Shown here: one piece after another, positions 47,835 to 61,476 of the stretch
Numbering within the stretch: the first letter of the stretch is position 1
How the letters are laid out: each line of letters begins with the position of its first letter
DNA from: Siphonodentalium dalli
Taxonomy: Eukaryota > Mollusca > Scaphopoda > Gadilida > Siphonodentaliidae
NCBI GenBank assembly: GCA_032622095.1
Contig: CP136063.1
Span: forward strand, 31,498,987-31,562,986
Reading direction: 5' to 3'
Length of the DNA: 64,000 bases
The notes under the pieces: model-generated
Database searches by the model: none
What the model saw: only the letters and a program-made list of their open reading frames with translations
What the model was told of the DNA's origin: nothing
Translations under genes and position numbers: made by a program

Positions 47835-49574
47835 ACTGAGTGGGGATACCAAAGTGCAGCAATACAAGTTTATTCAAGGACAAGAAACTAACTAAAGATA
47901 AAATACATATATAGAAACACATGTAATATATAAATATATAAACTCATTAAACTGCATGGGTTAAAACTTACTGACAACAAGAGTTGGGTTAAAATTTTGA
48001 TTAAAAAACACTTGCAAATCCCTCTTCATACATGTATATGGTATGTTAGGCAAGTTACATGTACATGTAGTTGCAATGTATACCGGTACATGACATACCG
48101 GTGGACACAAAAATCATTATTTTAGTTCCAATGTCATTTACCAGAATACATGTACATGTTGTACCTTGCAACTACATCTACAGGGAGGTAGTTTTGTCTC
48201 ATTGAAACTTTCTCCCTTTGAATGACATAAACTAATGTCAGTATACACATGAGCCATGATGTGAAATACACACCAAAATTATTTCTTAGTCTGAGGGCAT
48301 GTTTCCTGTCATTATCTTACTGCTTACAAATATAGATTTGTAATAGTGTGCTGTAATGCTCCAGAAATAGTCATATTTTGTCCTGGTTCATAAGAACACA
48401 TTATTTCTTAGTGTTAGAAGGACATGTTGTCTGTTATTATTTGACTCATAAACCCCCAAATGTACATGTAAACAGAACATTTGGGAAAGAGACACACCAT
48501 CTTTTTTTTTATATCAGTAGCAATTGATCAGATAGCAAAATATGCTATAAAAAATAGATTTCAGATGGTAGAGATTAAACAATCACATTAATTGCACCAA
48601 CTCGAAACAGTTAACATACCCTGCAGAATCCAGACTATGATCAAGGAGGGTGTCACACACACCCCCACCCCGCTTTGGTATGCGATATTCAGGCCATTTT
48701 CAGGTGGTATGCTATATACATACCCAATGTTATCTGGTACCAGGATTTCACAGTAATATAACCGGCATTCATGATTCAGCAAAAAGGCTAGTATGCAGAT
48801 ATAATACCGGTAGCAGAAAATTATACAAATTTTGAGTATTTTCCAGCCTAAACAGACCCAAGTGATATATTTTTATCTAATTCAGTCTAATACCTCTTGA
48901 TATGTTGATGTTTTGGATACTATTTCAGCAAATGTGAGAAAACTGTGAACTTGTATTCAGTATTCATGGGTGGTAGGGGGGTAACACCCGCATAAAGGCC
49001 ACTCACAATTGAATACACCAGTATGGAAGGTGTCACCACCCCCAATACCAGTTAATGTAAAAGGTTGAATCATGCGTACCAGTTACAAGTAAGAAAATAT
49101 TGAATGAAAAGTAATATTACACTAATAATATAGTTTTCATATACATGTACTAGTATTTGCTGAAGTTGTATCCATAACTTCTACATATACTATAGATAAT
49201 AGACTGAATTACATCATAAATGTCATTTGGGCTGGTAAATAGTAAAACAAAATTAATTTTGTGCCAGAAAATCTGCGAACCGGCATTTTTGTTGAATCCT
49301 GAATACCGGTTAAACTGTGCAAATGAATCCCGACTACCAAATTAGCAGAGGGGTATGAATCATGCGTACCGCCTGAAAATTGTACTTAAATGTTTTCAAT
49401 TTACTTCATTTACAAGTACATGCACCTGCACATGTAGCTGATTCACCTAACAATGTTTTCATCTTTAAATATGTGAGATCCAACCGGAAATCATTTGAGT
49501 ACTGTGCATAAGTCCGAGAGTCTGATAACCTGGGTATTTAATAGTCCCAATGTTTGGTTATTATACAGTGTATA
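47835..49574. other. Non-coding DNA
   Basis: Matches 15376-17117; no supported gene. Confidence 0.4.
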
Positions 49575-50870
49575 TTGTCTCAAAATGTGTAATCTCAATG
49601 CCCAGTTTATAGCGAGGCAGTCAGGTCACAAAATATATTACCCAAAGCATCAGTACATGTATGCATAAACTATCAATTGCATAAATATTGCATTAATTTG
49701 TGTACATTTGTATGGGCAATACATGTTATGTCATGAGTAATTTATTTTGTATGAGGGTAATACTATTACCATACTTGTACATTTGTATATAACTAAATTA
49801 ATTCTTTCAAACCCGGGTACCATGAATTGAACCGTTGGACCATTTGAACCCTCAAACTATTGAACTTCCTGACAATCGAACTACTAGTAATGAACACTCT
49901 GACTAACGCACTGTACATGATTGAGTTAATGGTTATGTGACCTCAGGAATTGGTCCAAGTAATTTTTCTGATTTACTAGTAAATGTCATTCAAATTGTTC
50001 CAATTGTATCGACCTACCGATTTTTTTTTTCATCCAAATTGCAATGAAGGACTACACACGTACCAGTACACGTAAATGTACCAAGACGGTCCAAGAGGCC
50101 CCCATTTACAATGAGAGGCCGCAATAATAATAGTCTCCCAAGTTGTAATCTTCAGGCCCAGTTTATAGCGACAGTTACATGTAGGTAACATACTAGTAGT
50201 AGACACCCAATTATACACAAAATATCTTCCCCAAAGCATCTATCAGTACATCTACATGCCCAGGCCCCTGGGGAAAAAAAACTGAAATACCAATATAGAC
50301 TATACCAGTCGCTGGTATAGTCTATATTGGTATTATTGTATTTTTCTCCAGGGGCTTGTGAAGTTGTGAGTAGATATATTCATAAAATATCAATTGGATA
50401 AAACATGCATTGTGTACATGCACATGTACATGTGTATATCGACAATACATGTTACATGTAAGTCTCAAGTAAATAACTTTGTACGACAGTAGTTGATACT
50501 CTCAACCCGGGTAACACTGAACCTTTGGACTATTGAACCCTCAAACTATTAAACTTCTTGACAATCGAACCCATCGGACTACTAGTAACGAACACTCGGA
50601 CTAACGCACTATCATTCAATCATCATAAATATGATTGAGGTACATGTAATAATGTACACGATTGAGGTAATGGTTCTGTGGCCCTATGAATTGGTCCAAG
50701 CTATATTTCTGCTTTAAATGTCAATCAAATTGTCCCCATTATATGGACTTATCGATTTTTGGTTTTCATGAATTGCATCCAAAAAGCCAAATTACACTGA
50801 GGAACTATACACATGTAAATGTATTAAAAGCCCTCCATTTGCAACGAGAGGCTGCAAATGAGTAAGGCAG
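49575..50870. repeat. Degenerate tandem repeat, copy 2, fuller version
   Basis: Two diverged units of about 690 bp lie here. The second retains the segment 50479-50700 (AACCCGGGTAACACTGAACC and the following GAACCCTCAAACTATT) that is absent from copy 1 at 18019. That segment is homologous to 49805-49965 of the first unit, so copy 1 probably lost it. Confidence 0.75.
50286..50334. repeat. Perfect 23-bp inverted repeat, copy 2
   Basis: Identical to 17838-17886. Confidence 0.85.
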
Positions 50871-51465
50871 TGATGCAGTGTGCAACTGCACCAATTCTAT
50901 AATCTACCCACAAAGTGACATATAATGGTCTATCCCTAAATAGAACATATGGTACATGTACGTCATGGTAAGTACTGTAAAAAATTATCTGGTGAAAGGC
51001 TGTCATGAGAAAAATTAATGTGGTGTACCACGGTTGAAACACTGCAGTAATTCACTTGGTTACAGCCGTTAACAAAAATATTATTGCAGTAAGATTTAAT
51101 ACCAGCGGATACTGCATTAGTGTTTAAATGGCTTGGGTTGTTCATAGTTGAATAATCGACAATAAAAAATCAAGTCGGAGTAGACTAATCGACCCATTTC
51201 CATGGAAAACTTCCAATTTGCTATGTGGTTATTGAGTTAAAATCAATGAGAGATAACTGTAGTTCCCATTTTGTGTGGGACGTACTGATTCATTGTATTG
51301 GGATACACTGTGACTATCAATGATACACGTATCATATCATGTGTATTGTGATACAGGAAATCAAGTAATATTTTAAGATGGGAATGTGTTAACTTGAGCA
51401 AAACCTGTAATTTCCAAAGTTTAAATGCCTATTATGTGTATTAACTCATATAGCTAAATAATAAT

Positions 51466-52318
51466 GGTGCTCAATCAGATTTGAATGTCCCCATATAATC
51501 AGATTCCAACAACAACAACAACAACATTTAAAAAAATGCTGCTTCATTTATCAGAATCGATTAATTGCCCAAAAATAATGCTAACCACTGTCAACTACAT
51601 GTATAGTATAAAATTGCCCGATACGTGATATTTATCAACATGTTGTTCGATGAAGTTTGGCCTTATTATCAACACAAAGCCTCTTGATTTTAGAGTTATC
51701 CATTTCATCCCCAATTTGGTCTGAGACTGTCGGCTCATGAAATTTTTCTGGGCCACTAATAAGTCTCGATTGTGAAAATTATTAAGATTTCAAAAATCAA
51801 TATCTAATAAATCTGAGCTTTGATACATGTAGGTGGGTTCATCGAATTGATTCAAATAATTTTTACCCCGGAATCCATATACATGTACATAGTAATTGAG
51901 GGGCATCTTTAAACTGTATTTTAATTTAAAGATGCATAATCCGATTAAGGGCCCCCTCAATTACTATTTATTTGGACTTGAAGGTTAAAAAATATCTGGT
52001 TCAAGTCGTGGAACCCACCTATCAAAACTCAGAGTTATGGATATCAATTTTTGAAATATACTATTTATACGATCAAGTATTATTAGTGGCCCAGAAAACA
52101 GTCGACGAGCCGACGGTCTCAGACCAAATTTCAGATGAAGATCGATAACTCTAAAATCAAGAGGCTTTCTGTTAATAAGGCCAATTTTTTTAGAACAACA
52201 TGTTGATAAATAGCACATGTTGGGCAATTTTATACTATAGTTGACAGTGGTCAGCATTTCTAAATATGTTGTTGTTGGAATCTGATTATATGGGGATCAT
52301 CGAACCAGATTTAGTACC
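51466..52318. mobile_element. 853-bp foldback element, complete
   Basis: The left half (51466 to about 51905) and right half (about 51945-52318) are inverted copies: GGTGCTCAATCAGAT against GGTACTAAATCTGG (complement), CCCCATATAATCAGATTCCA in both, CCTCTTGATTTTAGAG in both, and a centre with GTAATTGAGG..CCCTCAATTAC. No gene is present. A related short element is at 56277-56547. In block copy 1 only the first ~225 bp exist, ending at CCTCTTGATTT. Confidence 0.85.
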
Positions 52319-52599
52319 TTTAAAATGAACTGTATCCAGTTATAAACATGTTAAACCAGATAATTAATTAGAGCATGCAGTCCCTGTTGACATGCGGTAT
52401 CCGCTGGTAATCTTACCACAGTAATATTTGTTAACTGTGATAACCAAGTTAATTGTTTTTTACCACAAAAATTCTGAATTCTATCTAGACATTTTGAAAC
52501 AATAAAAAAATTCTCTGCTGTGGTTACAATGTCAACTTTAAAAAAAAATCATATAAACGTCGCATGAAAAATACAGCCTAACCGTAAATGTGAGGTGGA
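52319..52599. other. Non-coding DNA
   Basis: No gene seen. Confidence 0.3.
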
Positions 52600-53830
52600 C
52601 CACGGTCTGTGGCGATATAACTGACTGCGGTTGATCGCATGAACACGCTTGAATACTGCGATAATACCCGGTGGTCAACCTTTAAAGGCGAGTTGATCAA
52701 TTAAAGCATAGCTGTAATTTTCATGTACGCTCTATGGACTTTGTTGGGAAAGAGAATATAGCTGTCCGACAATGGATGATATTTCCCCACCTCAGCAGGA
52801 GTCGATTACAGAAAAATATACCAAACATACTGGTAGTCCGTTAACCATGATAAGCTAAGTTAGAAATTTTCCAATCGAAACCTCATAATAAAAAAATATA
52901 AATTCAGTTCTCAATTTTCGAACACTTCTATGAAATTGTTCAAAATTATTGTTAAAAGATGCCCATTCGATTTGACACTGTAAATACACCCCTGTTCAAG
53001 TGGTCCTGCTAATGTGCTATGACGCGGTTGGGTCCTGCTGAATTGCTATGATGCTGTTCGGGCAAAGACTTGCCAAAGATGCTGTTAACAAAAAAGTACC
53101 GTTATATTTTTTTAATTTGTCCTAATTAAATTACCCCACCCCAGCAACAAGATTGACCACCGGTATTTGACTGTTCAACCACATTCAATTACAATGCCGC
53201 TGACCGCTGCAATGCCTCATAGTATTTACGGTATTTAGATTAATCGACAACACCGCTGTTACAAACAGTACTGTCTTACAGCGCCCATATTTTCTTCTTG
53301 AAAGTATATTGGCAGTTCAATAACATATCGACAAACAAAACTATTGAACATTTCCATGCAAACATGAATTTTAAATGTACATGTACTAGTACCAGCATAT
53401 ATTGTATACTAGTATCAACTAGGGCTGTAATGATCTTGAATGATGAATCCATGCATTGTATTGCTTTTTACACATGTACTATCAAACTATGGTATAAATG
53501 ACTGCGGTTGATCGATTTGTTATGGATTGCGGTACTAAATACTAGTTGTCAACCTCGATAAGGCGGGTCGATTAATTAGGGCACAGCTGATTCGTTTGGA
53601 AAGAGAACATAGCTGTCCGGCTAAATGGATAATATTGTCCCACCAAAGCAGGCCTCCATTACAGAGAAATACACCAAACAAACTGTTAGTCTGATCATAC
53701 TCTGATCAGTTACGTTAGAATGAATAAATTAAGTTTATTATATAAATTTTCGAATATTTCAAAGAGCCTGTAATTATAATTGCTTAAAGATTTCCCATTC
53801 AATTTGACACTGTAAATCTACTGTAATGGT
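52600..53830. repeat. Two diverged direct repeats about 0.85 kb apart
   Basis: The segments 52605-52990 and 53505-53825 share, in order, a GCGGTTGATCG word, GTCAACCT, GATCAATTA-type, AGCTGTCCG, CAGCAGG-type, ATTACAGA.AAATA, CCAAACA, AAATTTTCGAA-type and CCCATTC.ATTTGACACTGTAAAT words. They are non-coding and of unknown origin. Confidence 0.65.
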
Positions 53831-55044
53831 TCAGGTTTTCCAAACCGAATATGGCGCCTCTCAAGCTAAGGTGATGTTTCATTTGAGAGAGTCCTATGTT
53901 TATATAGGATGGAACAATGAACAGAGATCCTGAGAGATGCAAGCCAAATAATGGATTTATGCCGTAATGTGGTTAAGGCCTGATGGCATATATGTACATG
54001 TAGTGTTGAAACAACTAGGGATTTCATAGTGTTTTAGAGAGAAGAGGGTAATCCAAGTGGTTATATCACTTGTCCTCCAATCCCTTTTGTCATAAATCAA
54101 TTTATGAACATATAAGTTACATGTATGTTTAAACCATAGTCAACATAAATGCTACATGTACTTTTATATGCTCATTTGGAATTTCATTTGGGTGTTATTT
54201 AATTATGTTTATCTTAGGTAACTATGATGGCTGCACTGCTAAATTTGGACACATTTGATGTCATTTATTGTCCATCACTCCATCTAAAAGCCGAACACAA
54301 CCAATAACAGATCACAAATACAACTACTAGTACATGTAATTGTCAGTGGGCTTCTAAAAGGTTGTACCTGCCATTTTGGAGCGAAACTTTTTATTGCATT
54401 CTCGGAATCTATGGTTACCGTTCCCGAGATAACTTGTCAAAATTTCAGGTATAAATGCCATTTTTCAATGTTTTTCAGGGAAATTTGTGTTGTAAAATAT
54501 GTACGGTACCTGGGTTCTCCATAAAAAATATTTGTCATTTATGAATGTTGTATATTTTATATTCGAAACCATTCCCGATAAGATAATTCTGATGAGATTG
54601 TTTTGTAGAAGAATGGCCTGAGGGCGTATCTTCCTTATCCTGGGTGACAGAGACTAACGAAGATGCGGCAATCATCAAAATTAATATGTTGTATACATGT
54701 ACATGTTGACAAGATTTTTTATTTTTTTTACTTTTAAAAGTGTCATATAACATCATAAAATCATGTTTTCTCATCAACTAGATGATAAGTGAAAATGAAA
54801 GTGTACATGTATCTAGTATAACGTTCTGTGTTATTATGCAAAGATATTGGCATTATACCAATCTATTTTCAGATATGATTAGTTTTTTGTTAATCCTGAA
54901 CAGTTTGATTTTCCTGAGGCAAAACCTTGTATAAGCCCACCAAGTTGGCACCAACCATATAAAAGTTGATTTGCATGAATACAGATACATTGTAGTTATG
55001 TTTAAGAATACAATGTAGCCTCTTGTGAAGTGTTGTGCATTTTG
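53831..55044. other. Non-coding DNA
   Basis: No supported gene. The minus frame at 54535-54777 has no family features. Confidence 0.4.
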
Positions 55045-55534
55045 GGTCACTAATAAGATCTTTATTCACATACAGTATACAGGTATAACCACCAACTTGC
55101 AATTTTTATAATTAATTAATTTATATTTAATAAATATAAATGATATATCCACTACTTGTTGTCGGTTTGGTAAAATAAATTGGCAATGCAGATGCAGGGC
55201 CCAAAATACTAGTAGAATTAATTTTGCAAGAATCGAATGACGAATCAAGTTAGTCATTAAGCACTGAAAATGGAAAAGTTTCGCGAGAATCATTACAAAA
55301 ATCGTTTCGGGCTTATATTTTGGCGAGAATCCAAATCTAGATTCCTGTAAATATTCTCGCAAATTACCCTGGATTCTCGTGAAAAAGTATGTATACATGT
55401 AGTTTCTCGCAAAATCAGATGAGATACCGGTATATGCTACAGATGCATATTGTGCACAATGTTGATCCAGGGAAGAAATTTGACATGCTTGTATTTGGAT
55501 ATACAAACATGCATTAAAGATCTTATTAGTGACC
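55045..55534. mobile_element. 490-bp element with 19-bp perfect inverted ends
   Basis: GGTCACTAATAAGATCTTT at 55045-55063 is exactly complemented at 55516-55534. No clear target duplication is visible. The 146-codon minus frame inside (55066-55506) spans almost the whole interior but has no recognisable domain and is probably accidental. Confidence 0.65.
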
Positions 55535-55615
55535 TTAAACTACATATAAACATGTTCACTGGACTTCACGTGGAACTAGTTAAACATGTGCGCATGTCTA
55601 AAAAAACATTTTCTT

Positions 55616-56200
55616 AAGGTCGATCCACACCGGATGCGAGCGCATGATTATAACGGCCATTTTCTGTCATCTGTAGCAGTTCAAACTTCAAAGCGCGCAA
55701 TTTTTATATTCACACTGCAAGCGACAGAATCGCTGATCATGATTCGATCACAGCAGTGATTTTATGCTTCGTTGATTTCTCGCTTTGTGGCAAACAAGCG
55801 GGATAATTAGGCCGCTGTCAATTAGGATATTTCATGCATGAAATACCTTCTAATTGAAGGCGACACATTGCATTTGTCATCGCGATAACAAAGATGGTGG
55901 GGGACTTTACTAGTAGCAACATGATGATAACTGAAGTGCAAGGATAAATGAGAAGAGAAAATTCATGGCAAGAGCTCGACGTAATAACAGGATCATCTGG
56001 TTAATTTTTTATCCCAATTTACATTTATTCCAAGCTCGTGAAGTCACTTTGCACACAATTTGCCCCCCTCCCCCGGAATTGTACCGGAATAGAATTAAAT
56101 TCAATTAAACGCAAATGCTATGATAATTTAATAAGCTGCTACGGACGACAGAAAACGGACATAAAAATCGCACGCTCGTGGCCGGTGTGGATTGACCCTT
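55616..56200. mobile_element. 585-bp inverted-repeat element
   Basis: The ends AAGGTCGATCCACACCGG (55616) and, complemented, AAGGGTCAATCCACACCGG (to 56200) form imperfect ~30-bp inverted repeats continuing with GCGAGCG / ACGAGCG. The interior has a palindrome with TTTCATGCATGAAA at about 55839. I see no target duplication. Confidence 0.68.
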
Positions 56201-56276
56201 ACTTGAACTTGTCTTCGGTTGACCATTGTGTTTCACTTTTTCATACACCCATCATAAATGATAGAGCATCTTTAAA

Positions 56277-56547
56277 GGTACTCAATCCGATCAGACGCTC
56301 CTAAATTACTATTTATTTGGCTTCGGGGATATAAATATTTGATTCCGAGTCAAGGAACCCCCTTATAAAAAGCTCAGAGTGAACAGATATAGATTTATGA
56401 AATTTGTTAATTTCTCGAGATGTGGCCCGGCCAGAAAACATGTGGTCAAACAGACAAATTGCTCTAAAATCAAGTGGTTATTACAGTTACTACCACTTGA
56501 TTTTAGAGTTATCCATCTTCATCCGCAATCTGATTAGATTGAGTACC
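56277..56547. mobile_element. 271-bp relative of the 853-bp foldback element
   Basis: It begins GGTACTCAATCCGAT and ends, complemented, GGTACTCAATCTAAT. Internally CTCTAAAATCAAGTGGT (56462-56478) is exactly complemented at 56492-56508. The words TTACTATTTATTTGG, GGAACCC.CCTAT and AGTTATCCATCTTCATCC are shared with 51466-52318. Confidence 0.75.
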
Positions 56548-57990
56548 TTTAGATATAAATGTAAATTACTAAATAACTTGTAAAAAAGACCAATTGGGTC
56601 CATCTTCAATTTGGAATGGAAGTGAAGTACACGCTAACAGTCAAACCATTATAACATGAAGTTTTAACTTCATTGTAAACTTCATTGTAATGTGCACAGC
56701 ATACATCATCCAGAGGATACAGTACATGTGGATCCTCTTTCCATTTTATGGAATCAAAGTGCTGTCAAAATCTTTGAACTTTCCATATGCTGTATGAATA
56801 TACATGTACATGTACTAGTAGTTTTATGTTGAGTCCAGCGTTCATCTGTCCCATTATTTTGAATGTTCAGTATCATAGGTTGGGGTGTTCCAACTTGATG
56901 CAATTGCGTAAGTACTGCTACATGTGGGCATACCTCTTGGCTTTCGGGTAAATGTGACGTCTCAGAATCTTGCCAACTGCATGCAGTAATACATACTATT
57001 CATTGACAATGTGTTTTAATTTGCAATTTTGACGACTACTTCAAGGCTAGAACTTGATATAATTTTGTTGTATTGTTGACATCTGTTGTCAACGGCCGGG
57101 AATATGTATATGGTTTCACTGCAGGATCCTGGCAGATGTAGTAGCACACATGATGTTGGGCCCTACCGATACGTTAGTGACATATCACTGCCAAATGATC
57201 TCAGTTAATGCACAGTACCAGTTGAACTGAATTTACATACATGTACCGTACAACATAACATTGTCACAATATTCTTCTTCTGTTCCAACCGCTGCAGCAA
57301 TTTGCGTAATGTCAAACCTCGATGCTGGGAGCCAAAAGTCTCTGCCATGAAGACAATATAATTTTAAAACAGTATACATATACTCTTCCAGACACTCTTA
57401 ATTCTTTGTTGTGGTGATGCGAAGGATCATCGCTTTAAAGTTTCCAACTTCCAAGTCGATTGGCTAATTAATACTAATTTATACACTAATACAGTACAGT
57501 TGTAGTCCTAGAGTACATGTACTAGTACTGATCTGAAGCCTGTAGATCAAACTTCTCAGTTGCATATCAGTAATGAATGACCCAGTGGTTTTCATTCGTG
57601 CCATAATAGCAATTGAGTACCGGTACTGCCACTGGTACTGTCATATTCAGTCCATTTCCTGGTCCTCAAATTGGAAATATAAATAATTTTGACAAGACTT
57701 TTCTTTCGATATTATGCGAACATCCATATGAATAAAATCGTTGAATCTTGTATTTAATTCACAATATATCCGATTTGTATCTAGTCGATCATTTTCTGTT
57801 GTCAATCCATGTTAATTTGCGACAAAATTACCATAAAATACACGCTAACTATTTTGCGCTCATTTCATGTTGGAAGAATATATTTAGTTTGCCGAACGAA
57901 ACGAAACGAAATCTTAAAGATTACAAACTGTAATTCTATGCCCTATTAATTTTCTGTTCATTTAGGGTCTAATATAATATAGCTCCCGAC
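56548..57990. other. Non-coding DNA
   Basis: No gene seen. ACATGTACATGTACTAGTAG-like words are frequent. Confidence 0.4.
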
Positions 57991-59620
57991 TGATTTTAAG
58001 TCACTCAACTTGTAAGCAATGTCAATGCGAAAAATTGTCCGTGTAGACACCAGGCAAGATGGCGTCCAATATGGCCGCCGTTTTTTTCCAGTCGAGTCCC
58101 TAAGTCAATTCGATGCATATTATAGTGAAAACATCTTGTCTTGTGTATACAAATGTATATAATTGTGTGAAGCTAAGATGTATTGCCACATTTAAAGGCA
58201 AAATTGCCGCCAAAATGGCTGCCGGAAATTTTGACGTTTTTACACTAATATCTTGTAGATTAGTTTCTGCTCTATGGAATTGGTTCTGAATAAGGACTTT
58301 ATTTTGTATTTTTCAAGTTAATGATCATCGAGCAATGAATCGTGCCATTCATTTGGGTCCCAGCCCCTTCAGAGCCCTCAAAAATTCGATTTTACAGAAC
58401 GCGGAAAGAAATTTGTCATTTTGTCTCAAAATGGCGGCCAATATATGGAAAACGGTGAATTTTTCCATAGCATGCCAATTAATCGCTTACGAGCTATGGC
58501 TGATGCATCTTAGTTAATTGTTATTAGTGTAACTACTGACATTACAAGAACAAATCTGATTTTTCTATCACAAGCTTGACATCGAAATCGTCAAAAATAA
58601 CAACCATGAGGTGAATATGTGGTCACGGGTAAGGTGCGGTAGAGGGGTAATGTCACAAGAGCTATACTCGACCATCACCACATAATTTGCAGTCACGTTA
58701 TATTCAACTAATTAACGGGTCTTTTTTCTGGTGGTTTATAGAATACCAAAATGGGTGGAACATCTTGATATATATGTCAAATTGCACATACGGGTGGAAT
58801 GGAGTCGATTTGAGATTATAGATGCGCGCCCTACGAGTATACCATTTATTAAGGTCAAGGGCGACATTACCCTGCTACCGTGAGGTGCATAGGTATGGAG
58901 GGAGTTACTCTATAGGCCTATGATAACACCATGAGCATATATAACAATTAGTAACTCACTGTATACATATTCACTTCATATTTGTCCGCATACAAATGTC
59001 AGTATTTAATATATGTAAGATCGAATAGTCCATATTATTACCTAATCACAACTTGTAAGCGATTACCTAGCATGATGTGGCAATATTTGCCTCTTTTAAA
59101 AAAAATTGTTGCCATTTTTGCAGCCAGTTTGGGACAAAGTGACAATTTTGATTAAATTGAGTTAAAATATTTATAGGTAATGGTATGCCTCAGTTACGTT
59201 GCACAGTTCTGTTCATTTCTTGTTGAACAATGAATAGAATCACAATGGTGATTTTTGGTGAAATTTTATACCACGTTCTGTAAACAATTTAATATTTGAG
59301 GGACCGGAAGGGCTGGTACCACAATAATGTCATATTTTATTGCTTCAATGATCAGTTAACATGAAAAATAACAATAATAATAATAATAATAGTCCCAACT
59401 ATGAACCAGTCACATACATAATTAACTTATCTAGAATATAGGTGGGAGAAAACATAAAATTTTCCACTTCCAGCTGCCATTTTGGCGGCCATTTTGGAAG
59501 GAGCAATTTTGCCCTAAAATGTGGTATTGTAACTTCACAAAAAATATATACATTTGTATACATATGACAACATGTTCTCACTTTAATTTGCATCAAACTG
59601 GCTCTAAGTGACTCGTAAGA
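57991..59620. repeat. Dispersed 'ATGGCGGCC' repeats
   Basis: Two stretches occur. At about 58020-58500 are AAGATGGCGTCCAATATGG and CAAAATGGCGGCCAATAT words. At about 59040-59620, the sequence is homologous and collinear with 26061-26760 (ACCGGAAG, TTTTCCACTTCC, TATACATATGACAACATG, TTGCATCAAA). No gene is supported. Confidence 0.6.
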
Positions 59621-59720
59621 AAAACGGTGGATCTACACCTGGTATTAATTAATTAATTAATGTAATGATAATCCAAACTATACATGTGACATATGTTGTT
59701 GTAATTTAAGGTTTGAGCAC

Positions 59721-60215
59721 CAAGGCTTGATCGAAAATACATATTCAAGTTCGCTCATGATGGTAACTTTTTCCCCATAATGGACAGTAAAACACCCCGG
59801 TATATCATCAGATGGATAAACACCTGGGTATACCATGAGATGGAGAAACACCTGGGTAAATCCCTACCAAATGGATAAGACACCCAAGGCTTGGTCGAAA
59901 ATACATATTCAAGTTCGCTCCTGTTGGTAACTTTTTCCCCATAATGGACAGTAAAACACCCCGGTATATCATCAGATGGATAAACACCTGGGTATATCAT
60001 GAGATGGAGAAACACCTGGGTAAATCCCTACCAACTGGATAAGACACCCGGGTAAATCTCGATATTGGTTTTATATACCTGGATTAACCCCGGTATAATG
60101 ACTTTTTAATTGGGGTTTACCTGGGTAGAATATTATTTTACCCTGTTTAACCGGGGTTTACCATGGATTAAACCGGATAAACCCCCAGTTTTACCCGGGT
60201 ACATTTTTATATGGG
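59721..60215. repeat. 164-bp tandem duplication plus ACCCGGGT repeat
   Basis: The segments 59721-59884 and 59885-60048 are near-identical (CAAGGCTTGRTCGAAAATAC and AACACCCCGGTATATCATCA in both). The right edge, ACCCGGGTACATTTTTATAT then GGG (60193-60215), is the complement of the left edge of the CCCAGGTG minisatellite at 14583. The sequence is therefore a relative of that element in the opposite orientation. Confidence 0.8.
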
Positions 60216-60329
60216 CACGATGGGCATAGTTTAGATCAATTTAGAGCAGTCATATATTTGTTTAATAGTGTGGCGCTCCAGAGGTCTAAGATAAGATAGT
60301 ATTCCAAGAATAATGGTATCAGTATAAAC

Positions 60330-60971
60330 ATTCAGTTTGTCCTACTACTTTCACTGTTAGTCCTGTTAGCTGGCGACGTTCACCAAAATCCTGGGGTTGC
60401 CCAAGATCCTGGCTATATTTCTGTCTACCACAATAATATTAGGAGTATTAGGAATAAACTTTCCTCTATATCTGATAGCATAAGCTAATATGAGATAATT
60501 TGCTTCACTGAAACGCATCTCAGTGTCGACTTTCCATCATTCAAACTTTTAATACAGTCATTCTGTCCCCCGATCAGGAAATACAGAAATGAGCGAGGAT
60601 GTGGGATATGCATGTATGTTTCTCAAAACGTATCATACCTTCGGCGATACGAATTAGAGAGCGAAGACTCTATATGAGTAGAAATTATGTCCAATAAGAC
60701 TCGCTATGTTATTGGAGTGGCATATCGGTCAGAAGATTTTGCGGCGGCTAATTATTGGCAACAACTTACTAATTCTATCCGTTCAGCAGCACTCGATGTG
60801 ACAACAAACGTTGTACTTGTAGGAGATTTCAACTGTGATCTTATAAACCCCAACTCAACCCTCAACGGTATTATTCCACACTTTAACATGTGAAATCTTA
60901 TCTTTTGTCCTACCCGCGTGGCCCAATCATCACATACGTTTCTTGACCCTGTTATTGTCAGTGATACCGTC
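60330..60971 (+). pseudogene. LINE ORF2 N-terminus and endonuclease fragment
   Basis: Across frames it reads VLLAGDVHQNPG (60366-60395), YHNNIRSIRNKLSSISD, EIICFTETHLS, GCGICMYVS, a frame 60687-60893 with VLVGDFNCDLINP, then FCPTRV and SSHTFLDPVIV. These are the successive motifs of the APE-type endonuclease of CR1/L2/jockey-like LINEs: the N of NIRS, the E of TETHL and the DFN box. The leading GDVHQNPG resembles the 2A-like sequence placed before the endonuclease in some marine LINEs, but Val replaces the final Pro. Stops (for example after SISDSIS) and the loss of the reverse transcriptase show that it is dead. It ends where a family-A MITE begins. Confidence 0.8.
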
Positions 60972-61476
60972 CTTTGTAAACATGTATTATATAGTTACTG
61001 GGGTATAAAATATTAGATTTGAATCGAAGACTCCTGTCCGGAAATGCTTCTATCGATTAATATTAATTTTATTTCGAATATTTTCTGGTCTAAAAAGGTG
61101 TGTTTGTTCAGCTAACGAACAATAGTGGTTAACAGAGACCAGAAATTATATTGTGCAATTTTGTCAGAAATAAACGTTAATTATACTCATTATCGCTTAT
61201 ATCTGTGGAACAAAACAATACAAACAACCAATCTGTGACATTTGACATTCGTTGCGTAGCCGTAGGAACAGCCCAGTGCTCTATATCGCAATTTGGTCTC
61301 ATCCGAATGGTCGGTTCTAAAAATAGTAACATAAACGGGCCAGATATAATATTCGAAATAAAATCAATATTAATTGACACAAGCTTTTCCGGACATAGGT
61401 CTTCAGTTCATATCTATTATTTTATACCCACGCAACTATTTAAAATTTGTTATTTAAAGAGATAGTCCATCTTTAA
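60972..61476. mobile_element. Family-A MITE, copy 3, left end clipped
   Basis: Matches 7791-8318 from CTTTGTAAA onward; the first ~15 bp of the left terminus (TTAAAGGTGGATTAT) are missing, while the right terminus is intact. It lies between LINE endonuclease and C-terminal pieces. Confidence 0.85.

Noticed and set aside
55066-55506. 146-codon minus frame filling the 490-bp inverted-repeat element
   Set aside because: No recognisable domain, and it ends in the AT-rich interior of the element; length alone is weak evidence.
61205-61465. 86-codon frame in the family-A MITE
   Set aside because: The same region in the copies at 7791 and 40135 has stops in this frame.
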